Below, piece after piece: positions 6,898-14,878 of a stretch of 52,869 bases of DNA (the stretch's first letter is position 1; each line of letters begins with the position of its first letter). A program made the translations under genes and the position numbers. The stretch is from contig JAJRQB010000165.1 in the NCBI GenBank assembly GCA_024280485.1, positions 1 to 52,869 on the forward strand. Reading direction: 5' to 3'. This DNA is from Deltaproteobacteria bacterium. GTDB taxonomy: Bacteria > Desulfobacterota > Desulfuromonadia > Desulfuromonadales > Geopsychrobacteraceae. The notes beneath the pieces are model-generated. The model did not search any database. It was given only the letters and a program-made list of their open reading frames with translations, and had not been told where the DNA came from.

Positions 6898-8319
6898 TCA
6901 AACATCCCAGCGGGATTTGTGAGTGTGACTTGAACCGCTTTGGCCGGACGAAAAGGTGCCGCCGGAGAGCAGGGTTCGTTCGCGCATCGGCAGGATTGCT
7001 TTGTAGATCTGGTCACCTGTGGAGACGGCTTCGCTGGCGTAGCGGTGTGAATTCTCCTCAATCGCCAGCTCAATCGCGCCGTTCTTCCCGCTGATGAGCA
7101 GCCTGACCTGGTCCGCCTCTGCCGGGGTGGCGAGGTTATTCAGGGTGTCCTGAACGATGCGGAAGATGATGATCTTCAACGCCTGCGAGATCTCCTCCTC
7201 CTCGACATTGGTTTCCAGTTCAATGGTCAATAGAGGCTGGGCAGCTTTCAGATCCTTGATGAACCATTCCAGGGTTTTCAGCAGGCCGACCTCATCGAGA
7301 CTGGAGGGGCGCAAGCGCATGGCGATGGTGCTGGTTTCGCTGATCGCCTCCTGCAGATAACCGGTCAGGCTGGTTAAGGAATTGAGCAGGGGACTGTCTT
7401 TGTCGACCTCCTGCGTCATGGCCTCTAGCCGCATCTTGATGCCGCACAGGGTCTGAGCCACGCTCTCATGGAGGCCGTGGGCGATATTCTTTTTCTCGAC
7501 TTCCTGATCGCTGAGCATCTTCGCCGTGAGAAATTCCAGCATATGAGTGCGCTCGCGGATGATGTGGTCCTGGCGCGTTATGACTCCGGCGGCCCTCCAG
7601 ACGCTGGCAACCAGAAATACGAACATCAGCAGAAAGACCCCGCTCAGAGAGGCGAGCATCAGCAGTTGCGAAGTCTCGGTGTGTTTCACGAGAAAGTTGA
7701 CATCAAAATAAATTTCAAAGGCCCCCAGGGTCCTGCCGGATGGTTCATCCCGCGCGGGCAGATAGGTCTGAATCAGGTTGCTGTCGTTATCTTCCTTATC
7801 AAATCGATTAAAACTGTCACGATAAATCAGCTCGCTCATGGTTTGCCCGCTGAGGGCATTCTGTACGCCATGATTATCGAGCTGGATCTGCCCGATCTGG
7901 GTCGGCAGGGTCGAGTAAATAACCACCCCCTGCCGATTGTAGACCTTGATGCGGACAATGGCGGTTTCGTTGGTCAGGCGTTGCATGGCCTGAACCAGCT
8001 CCGGCGGGACCGTCTGGTTTTTTGCGTCCTCGGCGCTGGCGTTCTCCATGCGCTTCAAATAGGCGAGAAGCTGGGGGCGCATCGATGACAGGGCCGTTTG
8101 AGCCAGGGTGATGTTGGTCATTTCGCCGAGGGTGATGATGGTCTTCACCGCCGCCCGGCGGTAGATAAACTGCATCAGAACGGCTGTCGTCAGAATAATC
8201 AGGAGACTGGTCAGAATAAAATAGCGAAGCAGGTGAAAGGGTTTGGGTGTGGTTGTGCTCAGGTCTTGGGGATCGGGGAGCGCGGGAGTTTTATTGGAGC
8301 TGGCATCTTGGTTTGGCAT
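6898..8319 (-). CDS. Orphan NarX-type sensor histidine kinase with a degraded ATPase domain
   Basis: A 473-residue membrane sensor. TM1 is at about residues 31-51 and TM2 at about 218-240; between them is a periplasmic sensor region of about 165 residues. A HisKA_3 dimerisation helix follows, with the phospho-acceptor region AHGLHESVAQTL (about residues 281-292). The HATPase part is present in outline (IFRIVQDTLNN, MRERTLLSGGTF), but the N-box histidine/lysine and the G1 DDGxGF motif are missing (EENSHRY instead), and G2 is altered. ATP binding therefore looks doubtful. No response regulator lies in the window. It could act as a phosphatase, pseudokinase or allosteric partner, or be decaying. 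Confidence 0.85.
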   Translation of the reverse strand: MPNQDASSNKTPALPDPQDLSTTTPKPFHLLRYFILTSLLIILTTAVLMQFIYRRAAVKTIITLGEMTNITLAQTALSSMRPQLLAYLKRMENASAEDAKNQTVPPELVQAMQRLTNETAIVRIKVYNRQGVVIYSTLPTQIGQIQLDNHGVQNALSGQTMSELIYRDSFNRFDKEDNDSNLIQTYLPARDEPSGRTLGAFEIYFDVNFLVKHTETSQLLMLASLSGVFLLMFVFLVASVWRAAGVITRQDHIIRERTHMLEFLTAKMLSDQEVEKKNIAHGLHESVAQTLCGIKMRLEAMTQEVDKDSPLLNSLTSLTGYLQEAISETSTIAMRLRPSSLDEVGLLKTLEWFIKDLKAAQPLLTIELETNVEEEEISQALKIIIFRIVQDTLNNLATPAEADQVRLLISGKNGAIELAIEENSHRYASEAVSTGDQIYKAILPMRERTLLSGGTFSSGQSGSSHTHKSRWDV

Positions 8320-8381
8320 AGGCGGTCCCCCGGTGCTGGAGCGAATGGAGAGCGGATCCCTTGTGCAAGGGAGACTGTTTC

Positions 8382-8410
8382 AGTATAACCGCGCGAGGTG
8401 CGAATTTGAA
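8382..8410 (-). promoter_or_regulatory. Candidate sigma-70 promoter of the sensor kinase gene
   Basis: On the minus strand TTCAAA (complement of 8405-8410) and TATACT (complement of 8382-8387) are separated by exactly 17 bases. They lie about 65 bases ahead of the kinase start codon. No other elements were recognised. Confidence 0.5.
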
Positions 8411-8481
8411 TAGGGTGCGGAAGAGTTTGTAACGGGCAGGGGCAGAATCGCTCTGAGAAGGATGCGGGTTTGATCAGAAAA

Positions 8482-8673
8482 TCAGTCCAGCACCAGGCTC
8501 TGGCGTGGGCAGGCGGGCAGGCAGACGCCACAGAGATTGCAGCGCAGGGGATCAGCCTGGGCCAGCTTACGCCCACTGCCGCCGGGGTGTTCGCTATTTA
8601 AGGTTAAAGCACCGACCGGGCAGGCTGCGACGCAGCCGCCACAGCCGGTGCAATTGTCCTGTACCCTGAGGGT
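8482..8673 (-). CDS. Small 2[4Fe-4S] ferredoxin, no canonical start codon
   Basis: About 63 residues with two full cluster motifs: NCTGCGGCVAACPVGA and RCNLCGVCLPACPRQ, the usual layout of a bacterial 2[4Fe-4S] ferredoxin that carries low-potential electrons. Natural relatives would begin about at MLRVQDNC, but here the codon is ACC (8671-8673), and no ATG, GTG or TTG is found in frame back to a stop inside the preceding YciI gene. An ATA overlaps the YciI stop as ATAA, which could be a mutated ATGA overlap. The gene is therefore a recent start-codon loss, a rare initiator or a sequence error. Coordinates mark the conserved coding part. Confidence 0.6.
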   Translation of the reverse strand, partial: TLRVQDNCTGCGGCVAACPVGALTLNSEHPGGSGRKLAQADPLRCNLCGVCLPACPRQSLVLD

Positions 8674-8687
8674 TGTTTCCCCCCTGT

Positions 8688-8963
8688 TTATGGGAGCACC
8701 TTTTTCCAGGGCTGGATAATGACTTTTTCGAAGAGGCCGGCTTTGGCGTAGGGGTCGTTGGCGGCGAAGGCTTCGGCCTCGGCCAGGTCAGCCAGGTCGA
8801 GGATGACCAGCGAGCCGTTCATGTTTTCAGCGGCATCCAAGGTTGGACCGGCGGCGTGCAGTTTTTCGCCGAAACTCTTCAGGTAGGCGACATGTTCCGG
8901 ACGGTTGTCCATGCGGGTTTGCAGATGGTCGGTTTTGTCGAAGGCGTGGATAAGATAGAGCAT
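8688..8963 (-). CDS. YciI-family protein
   Basis: A 91-residue dimeric alpha/beta-barrel protein of the YciI-like (ferredoxin-like fold) family. Visible features are MLYLIHAFDK at the start, the conserved RPEHVAYLKSF region, GSLVILDLADLAEAEAF and the final NDPYAKAGLF...IIQPW. The conserved His/Asp of the family are present (H24, D71 by rough count). The start ATG has GGAG eight bases upstream. It lies between two ferredoxin-type genes on the same strand, and its stop overlaps the 8482-8673 reading frame. The biochemical role of the family is poorly known; some members act on small aromatic or chlorinated compounds. Confidence 0.85.
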   Translation of the reverse strand: MLYLIHAFDKTDHLQTRMDNRPEHVAYLKSFGEKLHAAGPTLDAAENMNGSLVILDLADLAEAEAFAANDPYAKAGLFEKVIIQPWKKVLP

Positions 8964-9051
8964 CTATTTCTCCATAGGGTTCAAGTTCAAGTGATTTTCA
9001 GACGATTGTCGATACTCTCTGCCACTCTTGTCAAGGATTCTCCCAGATAGA

Positions 9052-10218
9052 TTATTTCGGCAGGATTTGCTTGATCTTCTGCTTGATTCCATCCACCACA
9101 AAGGGTGTCATCCGTTTCTTCTCTTTGAGGATTTGTTTGAATAGTTCTTTCTTCTTGTTCGGAATAACCGGCGGAGCTACAGCCACCATGCTCAGGGCAT
9201 CCTTGGGGCAGGTAGAAATACAGGCTCCACAGCCGAGGCAGACATGCTCTGCAATGGTCAGTTGGCGTGTGGCCTTTTCCCCTTCAAGCTTGAGGGCTGC
9301 GACGTTGCAGGCCTTGACGCAGAGACCGCAGTTTGTGCATTTTTCGATATCGACGGCGACGCTGAAGCCGGTCTTGCCGACTCCTTCGCTGTAGCCGGCT
9401 TGCACTCCGGCGAGCAGTTCGCAGCAGCAGGAGCAGCAGTTGCAGATGAAGCTCGGTTTGTGGCGGATGTTGTCGGTGATGTGGGTCAGGTTGTATTCGC
9501 GGGCGCTGTCGATCACCGCCAGTAGTTCGTCGACCGTGCGTTCTTCGGCAAAGCCACGTCGTGCCATGAACTTGGCCGCGCTGCCAAGGGAGATGCAGGT
9601 CCCCGCGACCGGCGCGCCCTTGGCGCAGCTTTCATCCAGATGTTCCTTCTTGTGGCGACAGTAGCAGAGTCCGACCGCGCCGCCGCCCGATTTGCGGATG
9701 ATCTCACGCGCACCCTCGTAACTGGTGACCTGCGAGCTGACGGGAATAGTCTCTTCGTAGGCGAGGGAACGGGTCAGCGGCGTCTTGCTGCCGAAGAATT
9801 CACTGGCTTGACCGTTTTCTGGATCTTCGTAGAGATATTCCCCCATCAGCCTGGCCAACTCTGCCACCGGCAGATCGGCGCGTTGCTTCATGAAGGTGAA
9901 CTCGAAGAAACCGATCAGTCCCGGCAACAGCAGGTAGTAGACGGTCCCTTTATGGGGCATGTCGATCACCAGCCCCTTGTCAGCCATGGTTTCGAGCAGT
10001 GCGGCCAAGGGCTCTGCCGCATAGCCGGTGCGCTTGACCAGCTCGGCGAGGGTCGCTTCATGTAGCGGAAAGCGCGAGGCGACAAAGGCCTCTTCTTCAC
10101 TGAAGAGGATCGCCAGAATCTGGCGCAGCTTGTCGTTATCGACCAGCCCAATCGGGTACTTGTTGAGTCGGTCGATCAAAGGCACGATGCTGCTTTTGCT
10201 GGTGCTGTGGTGTCCCAT
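9052..10218 (-). CDS. Cysteine-rich 4Fe-4S protein with an N-terminal winged-helix-like region
   Basis: A 388-residue cytoplasmic iron-sulfur protein. Residues 10-110 resemble a winged-helix module (LAELVKRTGYAAEPLAALLE), followed by hydrophobic YYLLLPGLIGFFEF. Cysteine groups follow: LCYCRHKKEHLDESC at about 188, ICNCCSCCCE at about 258, then a 2[4Fe-4S] ferredoxin domain CTNCGLCVKACNV and CLGCGACISTCPKDA at about 295-345. It has a basic C-terminal tail. Proteins of this layout occur in Geobacter-type bacteria and are annotated only as 4Fe-4S binding. It lies downstream of the fatty-acid cluster on the same strand, so it may take electrons from acyl-CoA or dienoyl-CoA oxidation; that is inference. 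Confidence 0.8.
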   Translation of the reverse strand: MGHHSTSKSSIVPLIDRLNKYPIGLVDNDKLRQILAILFSEEEAFVASRFPLHEATLAELVKRTGYAAEPLAALLETMADKGLVIDMPHKGTVYYLLLPGLIGFFEFTFMKQRADLPVAELARLMGEYLYEDPENGQASEFFGSKTPLTRSLAYEETIPVSSQVTSYEGAREIIRKSGGGAVGLCYCRHKKEHLDESCAKGAPVAGTCISLGSAAKFMARRGFAEERTVDELLAVIDSAREYNLTHITDNIRHKPSFICNCCSCCCELLAGVQAGYSEGVGKTGFSVAVDIEKCTNCGLCVKACNVAALKLEGEKATRQLTIAEHVCLGCGACISTCPKDALSMVAVAPPVIPNKKKELFKQILKEKKRMTPFVVDGIKQKIKQILPK

Positions 10219-10248
10219 GTGATGGTCCCTCTGCGGTTCTTGAAAGGC

Positions 10249-10318
10249 AACAGGCTATTTTGGCCACGGATAAAATCTGATTGTATCCGTGAAATCCGTG
10301 GCAAAAAGCCTGTGGCTT
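10249..10318. repeat. Intergenic inverted repeat
   Basis: AACAGGCTATTTTGGCCACG followed by GAT on one side folds against ATCCGTG...GGCAAAAAGCCTG on the other. The core word CCACGGAT / ATCCGTGG occurs in several orientations. It resembles the short CACGGAT-type intergenic repeats scattered through some deltaproteobacterial genomes. It fills the space between the chalcone-isomerase-like and 4Fe-4S genes and could act as an RNA hairpin that separates them. Confidence 0.5.
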
Positions 10319-10335
10319 AACCAAAGGTTTGAGGT

Positions 10336-10893
10336 TTAAATATCCCCAAGCATGCCGTTTTTCAAATCGTCATCAACAGGCTCACTGCCAAAGTAGTTCA
10401 GCAATAAAGCCTTGGCGAGATTGGCAGATTGGGCCGTTCCCAATAGACGGTCGTTGTGTGTGGCGCTGACCAGATTGTCGGCGGTGATAGCCAGGTCGAC
10501 CCGATCCCCCTCGACCCATTCCTTATCAAACCAACCGAGAAACTGCTCAACGGCAGGATCCTGGCGTAGTTCGGGGCTATTGGCCGCAATCCCCTTGGCG
10601 AATCCGCCGACAACGCGCTCTTTTTCGAGTTTACTGTAGAGGAAATTCAGGCGGATCAGTTTGGCGCCGGGCGCATCGACAACCTGGGCTGCGGTGGCTA
10701 CTTTTTGTGCGGTATAGAGCGCGCCGACATAGATCTTGAAAAAGTATTTTTTGCGGATGCCGTAGCCGTTAAGTTGCAGCTGCTGGCCGCCGATTTCGAC
10801 GCTGTTGGGTAGTTTGATCCCGGCGACCTCAGCGGCCTCAGCCAGCCCGCCGATGCTCAGCAATAGAACCAGCAGGAGTATAAGTTTTTTCAT
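10336..10893 (-). CDS. Exported chalcone-isomerase-like protein
   Basis: A 185-residue protein with a clear signal peptide (KKLILLLVLLLSIGGLAEAAE, cleavage after about residue 20). The body matches the bacterial chalcone isomerase-like family: GIKLPNSVEIGGQQLQLNGY, then RKKYFFKIYVGALYT and LIRLNFLYSKLEKERV. Bacterial members lack plant flavonoid substrates; the fold binds fatty acids in related proteins. It is the last gene of the tightly packed lipid block (10 bases after the DUF4442 gene), so a lipid-binding periplasmic role fits. This is inference. It has an AGAGG ribosome binding site. Confidence 0.82.
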   Translation of the reverse strand: MKKLILLLVLLLSIGGLAEAAEVAGIKLPNSVEIGGQQLQLNGYGIRKKYFFKIYVGALYTAQKVATAAQVVDAPGAKLIRLNFLYSKLEKERVVGGFAKGIAANSPELRQDPAVEQFLGWFDKEWVEGDRVDLAITADNLVSATHNDRLLGTAQSANLAKALLLNYFGSEPVDDDLKNGMLGDI

Positions 10894-10902
10894 TTTGACC
10901 TC

Positions 10903-11361
10903 TTATGCTTCGGATGACTTGCGTTTGACATACAGAGTTTTGTGCACCCGGGCGATTACTCGGCCGTTCGGGTCGGTGATCTCGACGTCAAATTCGGGGC
11001 GACAGGGGGTGCCGTCTGCGGTCAGTCTGCGGATGTTATCAACCTGCTCTTCGGTCAGGCGGATCGCTGCTCGCACTTCACCGCGGCCGGGGGATAAAAA
11101 ATCGATCTGTGCCGCACGATCCCAGATGACATACTGTTTGCCGAGCTTCTGCATCAGCAGCAGCATGAAGTGCGGATCGACCATCGAATAGAGACTACCG
11201 CCGAACTGGGTCCCAATAGCGTTGCGGTTGTACCAGCGCAACTTCATCGCCAGATCCATTTCCAACCAGTCGGTGCTGATCCGTTTGACCCTGACCCCGG
11301 CGCCCAGATAGGGGCCGTAGATGTTGAGCACGAACTTCAGCAGTCGGGGTGTCAGGCGCAT
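10903..11361 (-). CDS. DUF4442 hotdog-fold protein (thioesterase-like), copy 1
   Basis: A 152-residue hotdog-fold protein of the DUF4442 family, similar to acyl-CoA thioesterases. Visible are the family block YNRNAIGTQFGGSLYSMVDP with its central helix, the strand WDRAAQIDFLSPGRGEVRA, and a final RVHKTLYVKRK. The start ATG follows the stop of the neighbouring DUF4442 gene by two bases, so the two are translationally coupled. It probably hydrolyses or binds acyl-CoA esters released in the beta-oxidation block; the substrate is not predictable. Confidence 0.82.
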   Translation of the reverse strand: MRLTPRLLKFVLNIYGPYLGAGVRVKRISTDWLEMDLAMKLRWYNRNAIGTQFGGSLYSMVDPHFMLLLMQKLGKQYVIWDRAAQIDFLSPGRGEVRAAIRLTEEQVDNIRRLTADGTPCRPEFDVEITDPNGRVIARVHKTLYVKRKSSEA

Positions 11362-11363
11362 CT

Positions 11364-11885
11364 TTAATCGACCTTGGTTTTAACCTTGTCCCAGCGTTTG
11401 ATCTGCCAGGTGACACGAGCACTGGCGACATGGTTCTGCTTGGCGTCGTGCACCTCTGTGTTTTGAGTAAACAACAGTTTGTCGCTGTCGGCAAGCGGCT
11501 TGAGGATCTCATCCTTGAGTTGCTGTTCGCTGATACGGGTCTCGGCGATGATCGCGCTTTTAGCCTGGTAATGGTAGTCGATCTCCAGATGCGCCATGAT
11601 CAGCCGATAGCGGGCTGGATTCAGGCGCGATAAGAAGAGCAGCCCCGATGAGAACTCGGCGGCGGTCGCAATGCAACAGGCGTGGACCCCGCGGATATGG
11701 TTGTGGTTTTTGCGTTTGTAGGGCGCTGTGGTTTTGACGTGCTCTTTCCCTAATTCAAGGATGTGTACGCCGTGTGGCCGGTTGAAAGGGATCAGGCGGC
11801 CGAGGAACAGATTCAGCAGCTTCAGCTTGAATGGTGACTTACGCGCACCTTCCAGCAGGGCCGGAAGTTTGGCCAGACCACTCAT
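11364..11885 (-). CDS. DUF4442 hotdog-fold protein (thioesterase-like), copy 2
   Basis: A 173-residue second member of the DUF4442 family. Visible blocks are the helix HNHIRGVHACCIATAAEFSS, a strand MAHLEIDYHYQAKSAIIAE and a C-terminal strand SARVTWQIKRWD. Its ATG overlaps the stop of the upstream flavoprotein as ATGA and is preceded by AGGAGG, so it is coupled to that gene. Copies 1 and 2 are clearly different in sequence, suggesting an old duplication or a heterodimer; hotdog proteins commonly pair. Confidence 0.82.
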   Translation of the reverse strand: MSGLAKLPALLEGARKSPFKLKLLNLFLGRLIPFNRPHGVHILELGKEHVKTTAPYKRKNHNHIRGVHACCIATAAEFSSGLLFLSRLNPARYRLIMAHLEIDYHYQAKSAIIAETRISEQQLKDEILKPLADSDKLLFTQNTEVHDAKQNHVASARVTWQIKRWDKVKTKVD

Positions 11886-13876
11886 GCAACCTCCTGTCCG
11901 GCTTTGTGCCCCTGGTGGACGGCGTCGAAGACCATCGCCGGTTTGCGTGCATCACCGATGGTGGTGCACGGGATGTTCAACTCTTCACAGATGCTCTGCA
12001 GCGGATTTTCAGCGCGGGTGCCGATCGCCAGTACGACGGTGTCGGCCGGTAACAGCTCTTCGCCCTCTTCACTTTCGAGCAGCACCCCTTCGGGTGTGAT
12101 ACGTGTCACCTTGACCTTGGTGCGACTCTGGACAGCATAGCGCTCCAGATCCTGTAGCATGGTCCAGCGTGTGGTCTTGCCAAAGTTGCGACCGAGCTTG
12201 TTGATCATCTCGACGATGCAGATCTCACGATTGCTCTGGGTGGCGAGGCGATAGAGTTCTTCGGGATCTTCGGCGCGATGGACGAGCAGAAATTTGAGGG
12301 TTTCGGCTGGCAGGGTCGCTTCTTCGGCGAGCAACAGCGCACTTTCGATGCCGACTGCGCCGCCACCGATCACCACCACGCGCTTGCCGGCGGTCGCTTT
12401 CTGTTGCAGCAGATCCCAGGCCTGCACCACATGCGGAAGGTCACTGCCGGGGATGGCTGGTGCCAGTGGTTTGCCGCCGGTCGCCAGAATGACGCGGTCG
12501 GGCTGAATCTGTTGCAGCAGTTCGACATCGACACTTGTCTCAAGGCGGGTTTCGATTGCCGCTGCCGCGATCTGATGTGCCAGATCTTGAGCCAAAACAC
12601 TGAACTCTTCCCGTCCTGGGGGCGCACCAGCCAGATCGAGTTGCCCACCGAGTCGAGTCGATTTTTCACACAGAATGACTCGATGACCCTGTCGAGCCGC
12701 AGAGAGCGCCGCGCTCATACCGCCCGCACCGCCACCGACCACCAGAACCATCTGTGAGGTTGAGGCTGGGGAGATCTCTTCATCTTCGTGCCCGGCGCGC
12801 GGGTTGCACAGACATTCGACTTGCTGAAATTTGAACAGGGCATCGAAACAGCCCTGTCCACAGGCGACACAATGTACCAGCTGTTGCTCGTTTCCGCCTG
12901 CGGCCTTGTTCGGCAGCTCGGGATCGGCGATCAGTGCGCGCCCCATGGCGACGGCATCGCACCAGCCCTGGCCGATCAGTTCGCGGGCGGTGTCCGGATC
13001 GTTGATGCGGTGTCCGGCGATCACCGGGATAGAGACTTGCTGGCGAATGTTGCGTGCCAGGTAGGCGAAGGCGCCGCGTGGCACCTTGGTGACGATCTGT
13101 GGCATCTGTGCTTCGTGCCAGCCGACATTGATACTCAGGCCATCAACGCCAGCTTTTTCGAGCTCGGAGGCAAATTGCTGCAGGGTTTCGCGGCCGATCC
13201 CACCGGGCATAAAATCGTTGCCGTTGATCCGCACCAGGAGCGGCAGGTTGCATTCCTGCTTGACGGCCTTGATCACTTCCAGTCCGAACCGCATGCGATT
13301 CTCTAAGGATCCGCCCCAGCGGTCTTGACGTTTGTTGGTCAAGGGAGAAAGAAATTCACTGATGATGTAGCCGGTGCCCGCCAGGATTTCAACCGCATCA
13401 AAGCCAGCGGCTGCAACGCGTTGAGCAGCGGCGGCAAAAGCGCTGATCAACTCTTCGATTTCGTTGTCACTCAGCTCACGCGGGGTCTCTCCGGTCAGGC
13501 GCGAAGGAACGGCCGAGGGGGCGACCGGCTGTAGTCCGTCGGTCAGCATTGAATGGTTGTAGCGTCCGGCGTGATTGAGCTGGACGAAGGTCTTGGCACC
13601 ACCGACGTGGATGGTTTCAGCCAGGCGGGTTAACCCGGGAATATGGCTGTCGTCGTGGGCGCCGATATGCCCGATATGGGCGGCGAGCAGATCAATACTG
13701 GCATAGCCGACGCCGATCAGCCCCGCGCCACCCTTGGCTCGCGCGGCATAGAAGGCACAGAGCTTGTCGGTGACCTGATAGTCATCGGCCATGTTCAGAT
13801 GCATGGCGGGCATCAGGATGCGGTTTTTAAGCGCCAGGTGGCCGAGTTTCCAAGGTGAGAATAGTGGATCATTCAT
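11882..13876 (-). CDS. 2,4-dienoyl-CoA reductase-like NADH:flavin oxidoreductase
   Basis: A 664-residue three-part flavoprotein of the old yellow enzyme / FadH type. Residues 1-330 form an FMN TIM barrel (LALKNRILMPAMHLN at the start). Then comes a 4Fe-4S cysteine set (CVACGQGCFD...CLCNP). An FAD domain (VLVVGGGAGGMSAALSAARQ) and an inserted NAD(P)H domain (VVVIGGGAVGIESALLLAEE) follow. Such enzymes reduce the 2,4-dienoyl-CoA formed from unsaturated fatty acids. ATG 13876 is preferred over a GTG at 13891 because GAGAT precedes it and OYE proteins begin NDPLFSPW. It is the only FadH-type candidate in the lipid block. Another NADH-dependent enoate reductase activity is possible. Confidence 0.88.
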   Translation of the reverse strand: MNDPLFSPWKLGHLALKNRILMPAMHLNMADDYQVTDKLCAFYAARAKGGAGLIGVGYASIDLLAAHIGHIGAHDDSHIPGLTRLAETIHVGGAKTFVQLNHAGRYNHSMLTDGLQPVAPSAVPSRLTGETPRELSDNEIEELISAFAAAAQRVAAAGFDAVEILAGTGYIISEFLSPLTNKRQDRWGGSLENRMRFGLEVIKAVKQECNLPLLVRINGNDFMPGGIGRETLQQFASELEKAGVDGLSINVGWHEAQMPQIVTKVPRGAFAYLARNIRQQVSIPVIAGHRINDPDTARELIGQGWCDAVAMGRALIADPELPNKAAGGNEQQLVHCVACGQGCFDALFKFQQVECLCNPRAGHEDEEISPASTSQMVLVVGGGAGGMSAALSAARQGHRVILCEKSTRLGGQLDLAGAPPGREEFSVLAQDLAHQIAAAAIETRLETSVDVELLQQIQPDRVILATGGKPLAPAIPGSDLPHVVQAWDLLQQKATAGKRVVVIGGGAVGIESALLLAEEATLPAETLKFLLVHRAEDPEELYRLATQSNREICIVEMINKLGRNFGKTTRWTMLQDLERYAVQSRTKVKVTRITPEGVLLESEEGEELLPADTVVLAIGTRAENPLQSICEELNIPCTTIGDARKPAMVFDAVHQGHKAGQEVA

Positions 13877-13891
13877 CTTTATCTCTTTCAC

Positions 13892-14830
13892 TTAAAGGTT
13901 TTTGAAATCATCGGCCAGTGCTGCGAAAAGACCGGCGTCTTCGAGGACCTGTCTCAGTCGTTGTGGCTCGGCGAGCAGATCCTGCATGAAGATGATCTCT
14001 GAGGCCTTGAGATAGAGACCGAAGAGGGGGAGTTGGCGGTCGCCGAAGAGGTGCTCGATCAGGGCGGCAATATCTTTCTCTTGGGCATAGGGCTTGAGTT
14101 GAATCGCCCGACTGATCAATTTACGCAGATAAAAGAGGATGGTTTCGTCAACCGATTCAATGCTATAGCGATGACCGGGTAAAATCTGACAATCGCGCAG
14201 GCTGACAAGGGTGCTGATGCTGGTGCAGTAGGCTCGGTAATTGTGAAAGCGACCACTGAAGCTTTGCAGGTCAATATCAAGCAGTGGTGACTGGAAGATG
14301 CCGCGCAGCAACACATCACCACTGACGGCCTGATTTCCGATGCGATAGACCAGGTCACTCTGAGAATGGCCCGGGCAAGGCAGAACTTCGATACCGAGCT
14401 TTTGCGGAACCAGCGATTCTTCAACAATCTGATACTGCTGCGGAAATGGCGGAAAGGTTGAATCACTGTCGATTTCGGCGCGAAGTTCGTCGAGATAGGC
14501 CTGGTCGAAGCCGTAGCCTCCCATCACATCCATCATCCCCTGGATGCGGTGCTGGTGGTGGGAAATCTTGTCAGCATCGCGCTGCGGCAGATAGAGTGTC
14601 GCGCCGGTCTCAGCGGCGAGGCGTGCGGCATTCCCCCAGTGGTCGATATGACAGTGGGTGATAAACACATGGCGCAGCTCGGCCAGATCAATTTCCGCCT
14701 CAAGCATTTGCCAGGCTTGATCGGTCAGGGGACCGGTATCAAAGAGAACCAGCTCCCCTTCAAGTCTGGCGCTGTAAAAGTGCACATCGCCGACCATATA
14801 GGGGGTGGTTATGGTGTGTTGCTTAATCAT
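13892..14830 (-). CDS. MBL-fold metallo-hydrolase
   Basis: A 312-residue metallo-beta-lactamase fold enzyme. The metal site motif is FITHCHIDHWGN (HxHxDH, residues about 55-66), with a further ligand in LPCPGHSQSDLVYR (His about 152) and a late GHRYS. The N-terminus HTITTPYMVGDVHFYSARLE is typical of glyoxalase II-like or lactonase-like members. It lies between the acyl-CoA dehydrogenase and the dienoyl-CoA reductase-like gene, so hydrolysis of an acyl thioester such as an acyl-CoA is plausible. The true substrate is unknown. Confidence 0.85.
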   Translation of the reverse strand: MIKQHTITTPYMVGDVHFYSARLEGELVLFDTGPLTDQAWQMLEAEIDLAELRHVFITHCHIDHWGNAARLAAETGATLYLPQRDADKISHHQHRIQGMMDVMGGYGFDQAYLDELRAEIDSDSTFPPFPQQYQIVEESLVPQKLGIEVLPCPGHSQSDLVYRIGNQAVSGDVLLRGIFQSPLLDIDLQSFSGRFHNYRAYCTSISTLVSLRDCQILPGHRYSIESVDETILFYLRKLISRAIQLKPYAQEKDIAALIEHLFGDRQLPLFGLYLKASEIIFMQDLLAEPQRLRQVLEDAGLFAALADDFKNL

Positions 14831-14842
14831 ATTGAGTATTTG

Positions 14843-14864
14843 AGGGGCAGGATGACCTGCCCCT
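14843..14864. terminator. Intercistronic hairpin in the lipid operon
   Basis: AGGGGCAGG pairs perfectly with CCTGCCCCT across a four-base loop, in the 48-base gap between the acyl-CoA dehydrogenase stop and the MBL start. On the minus strand, the direction of transcription, no T-run follows. It may be an attenuating or RNA-stabilising hairpin rather than a full terminator. Confidence 0.45.
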
Positions 14865-14878
14865 ATATTTCTTTCTGG

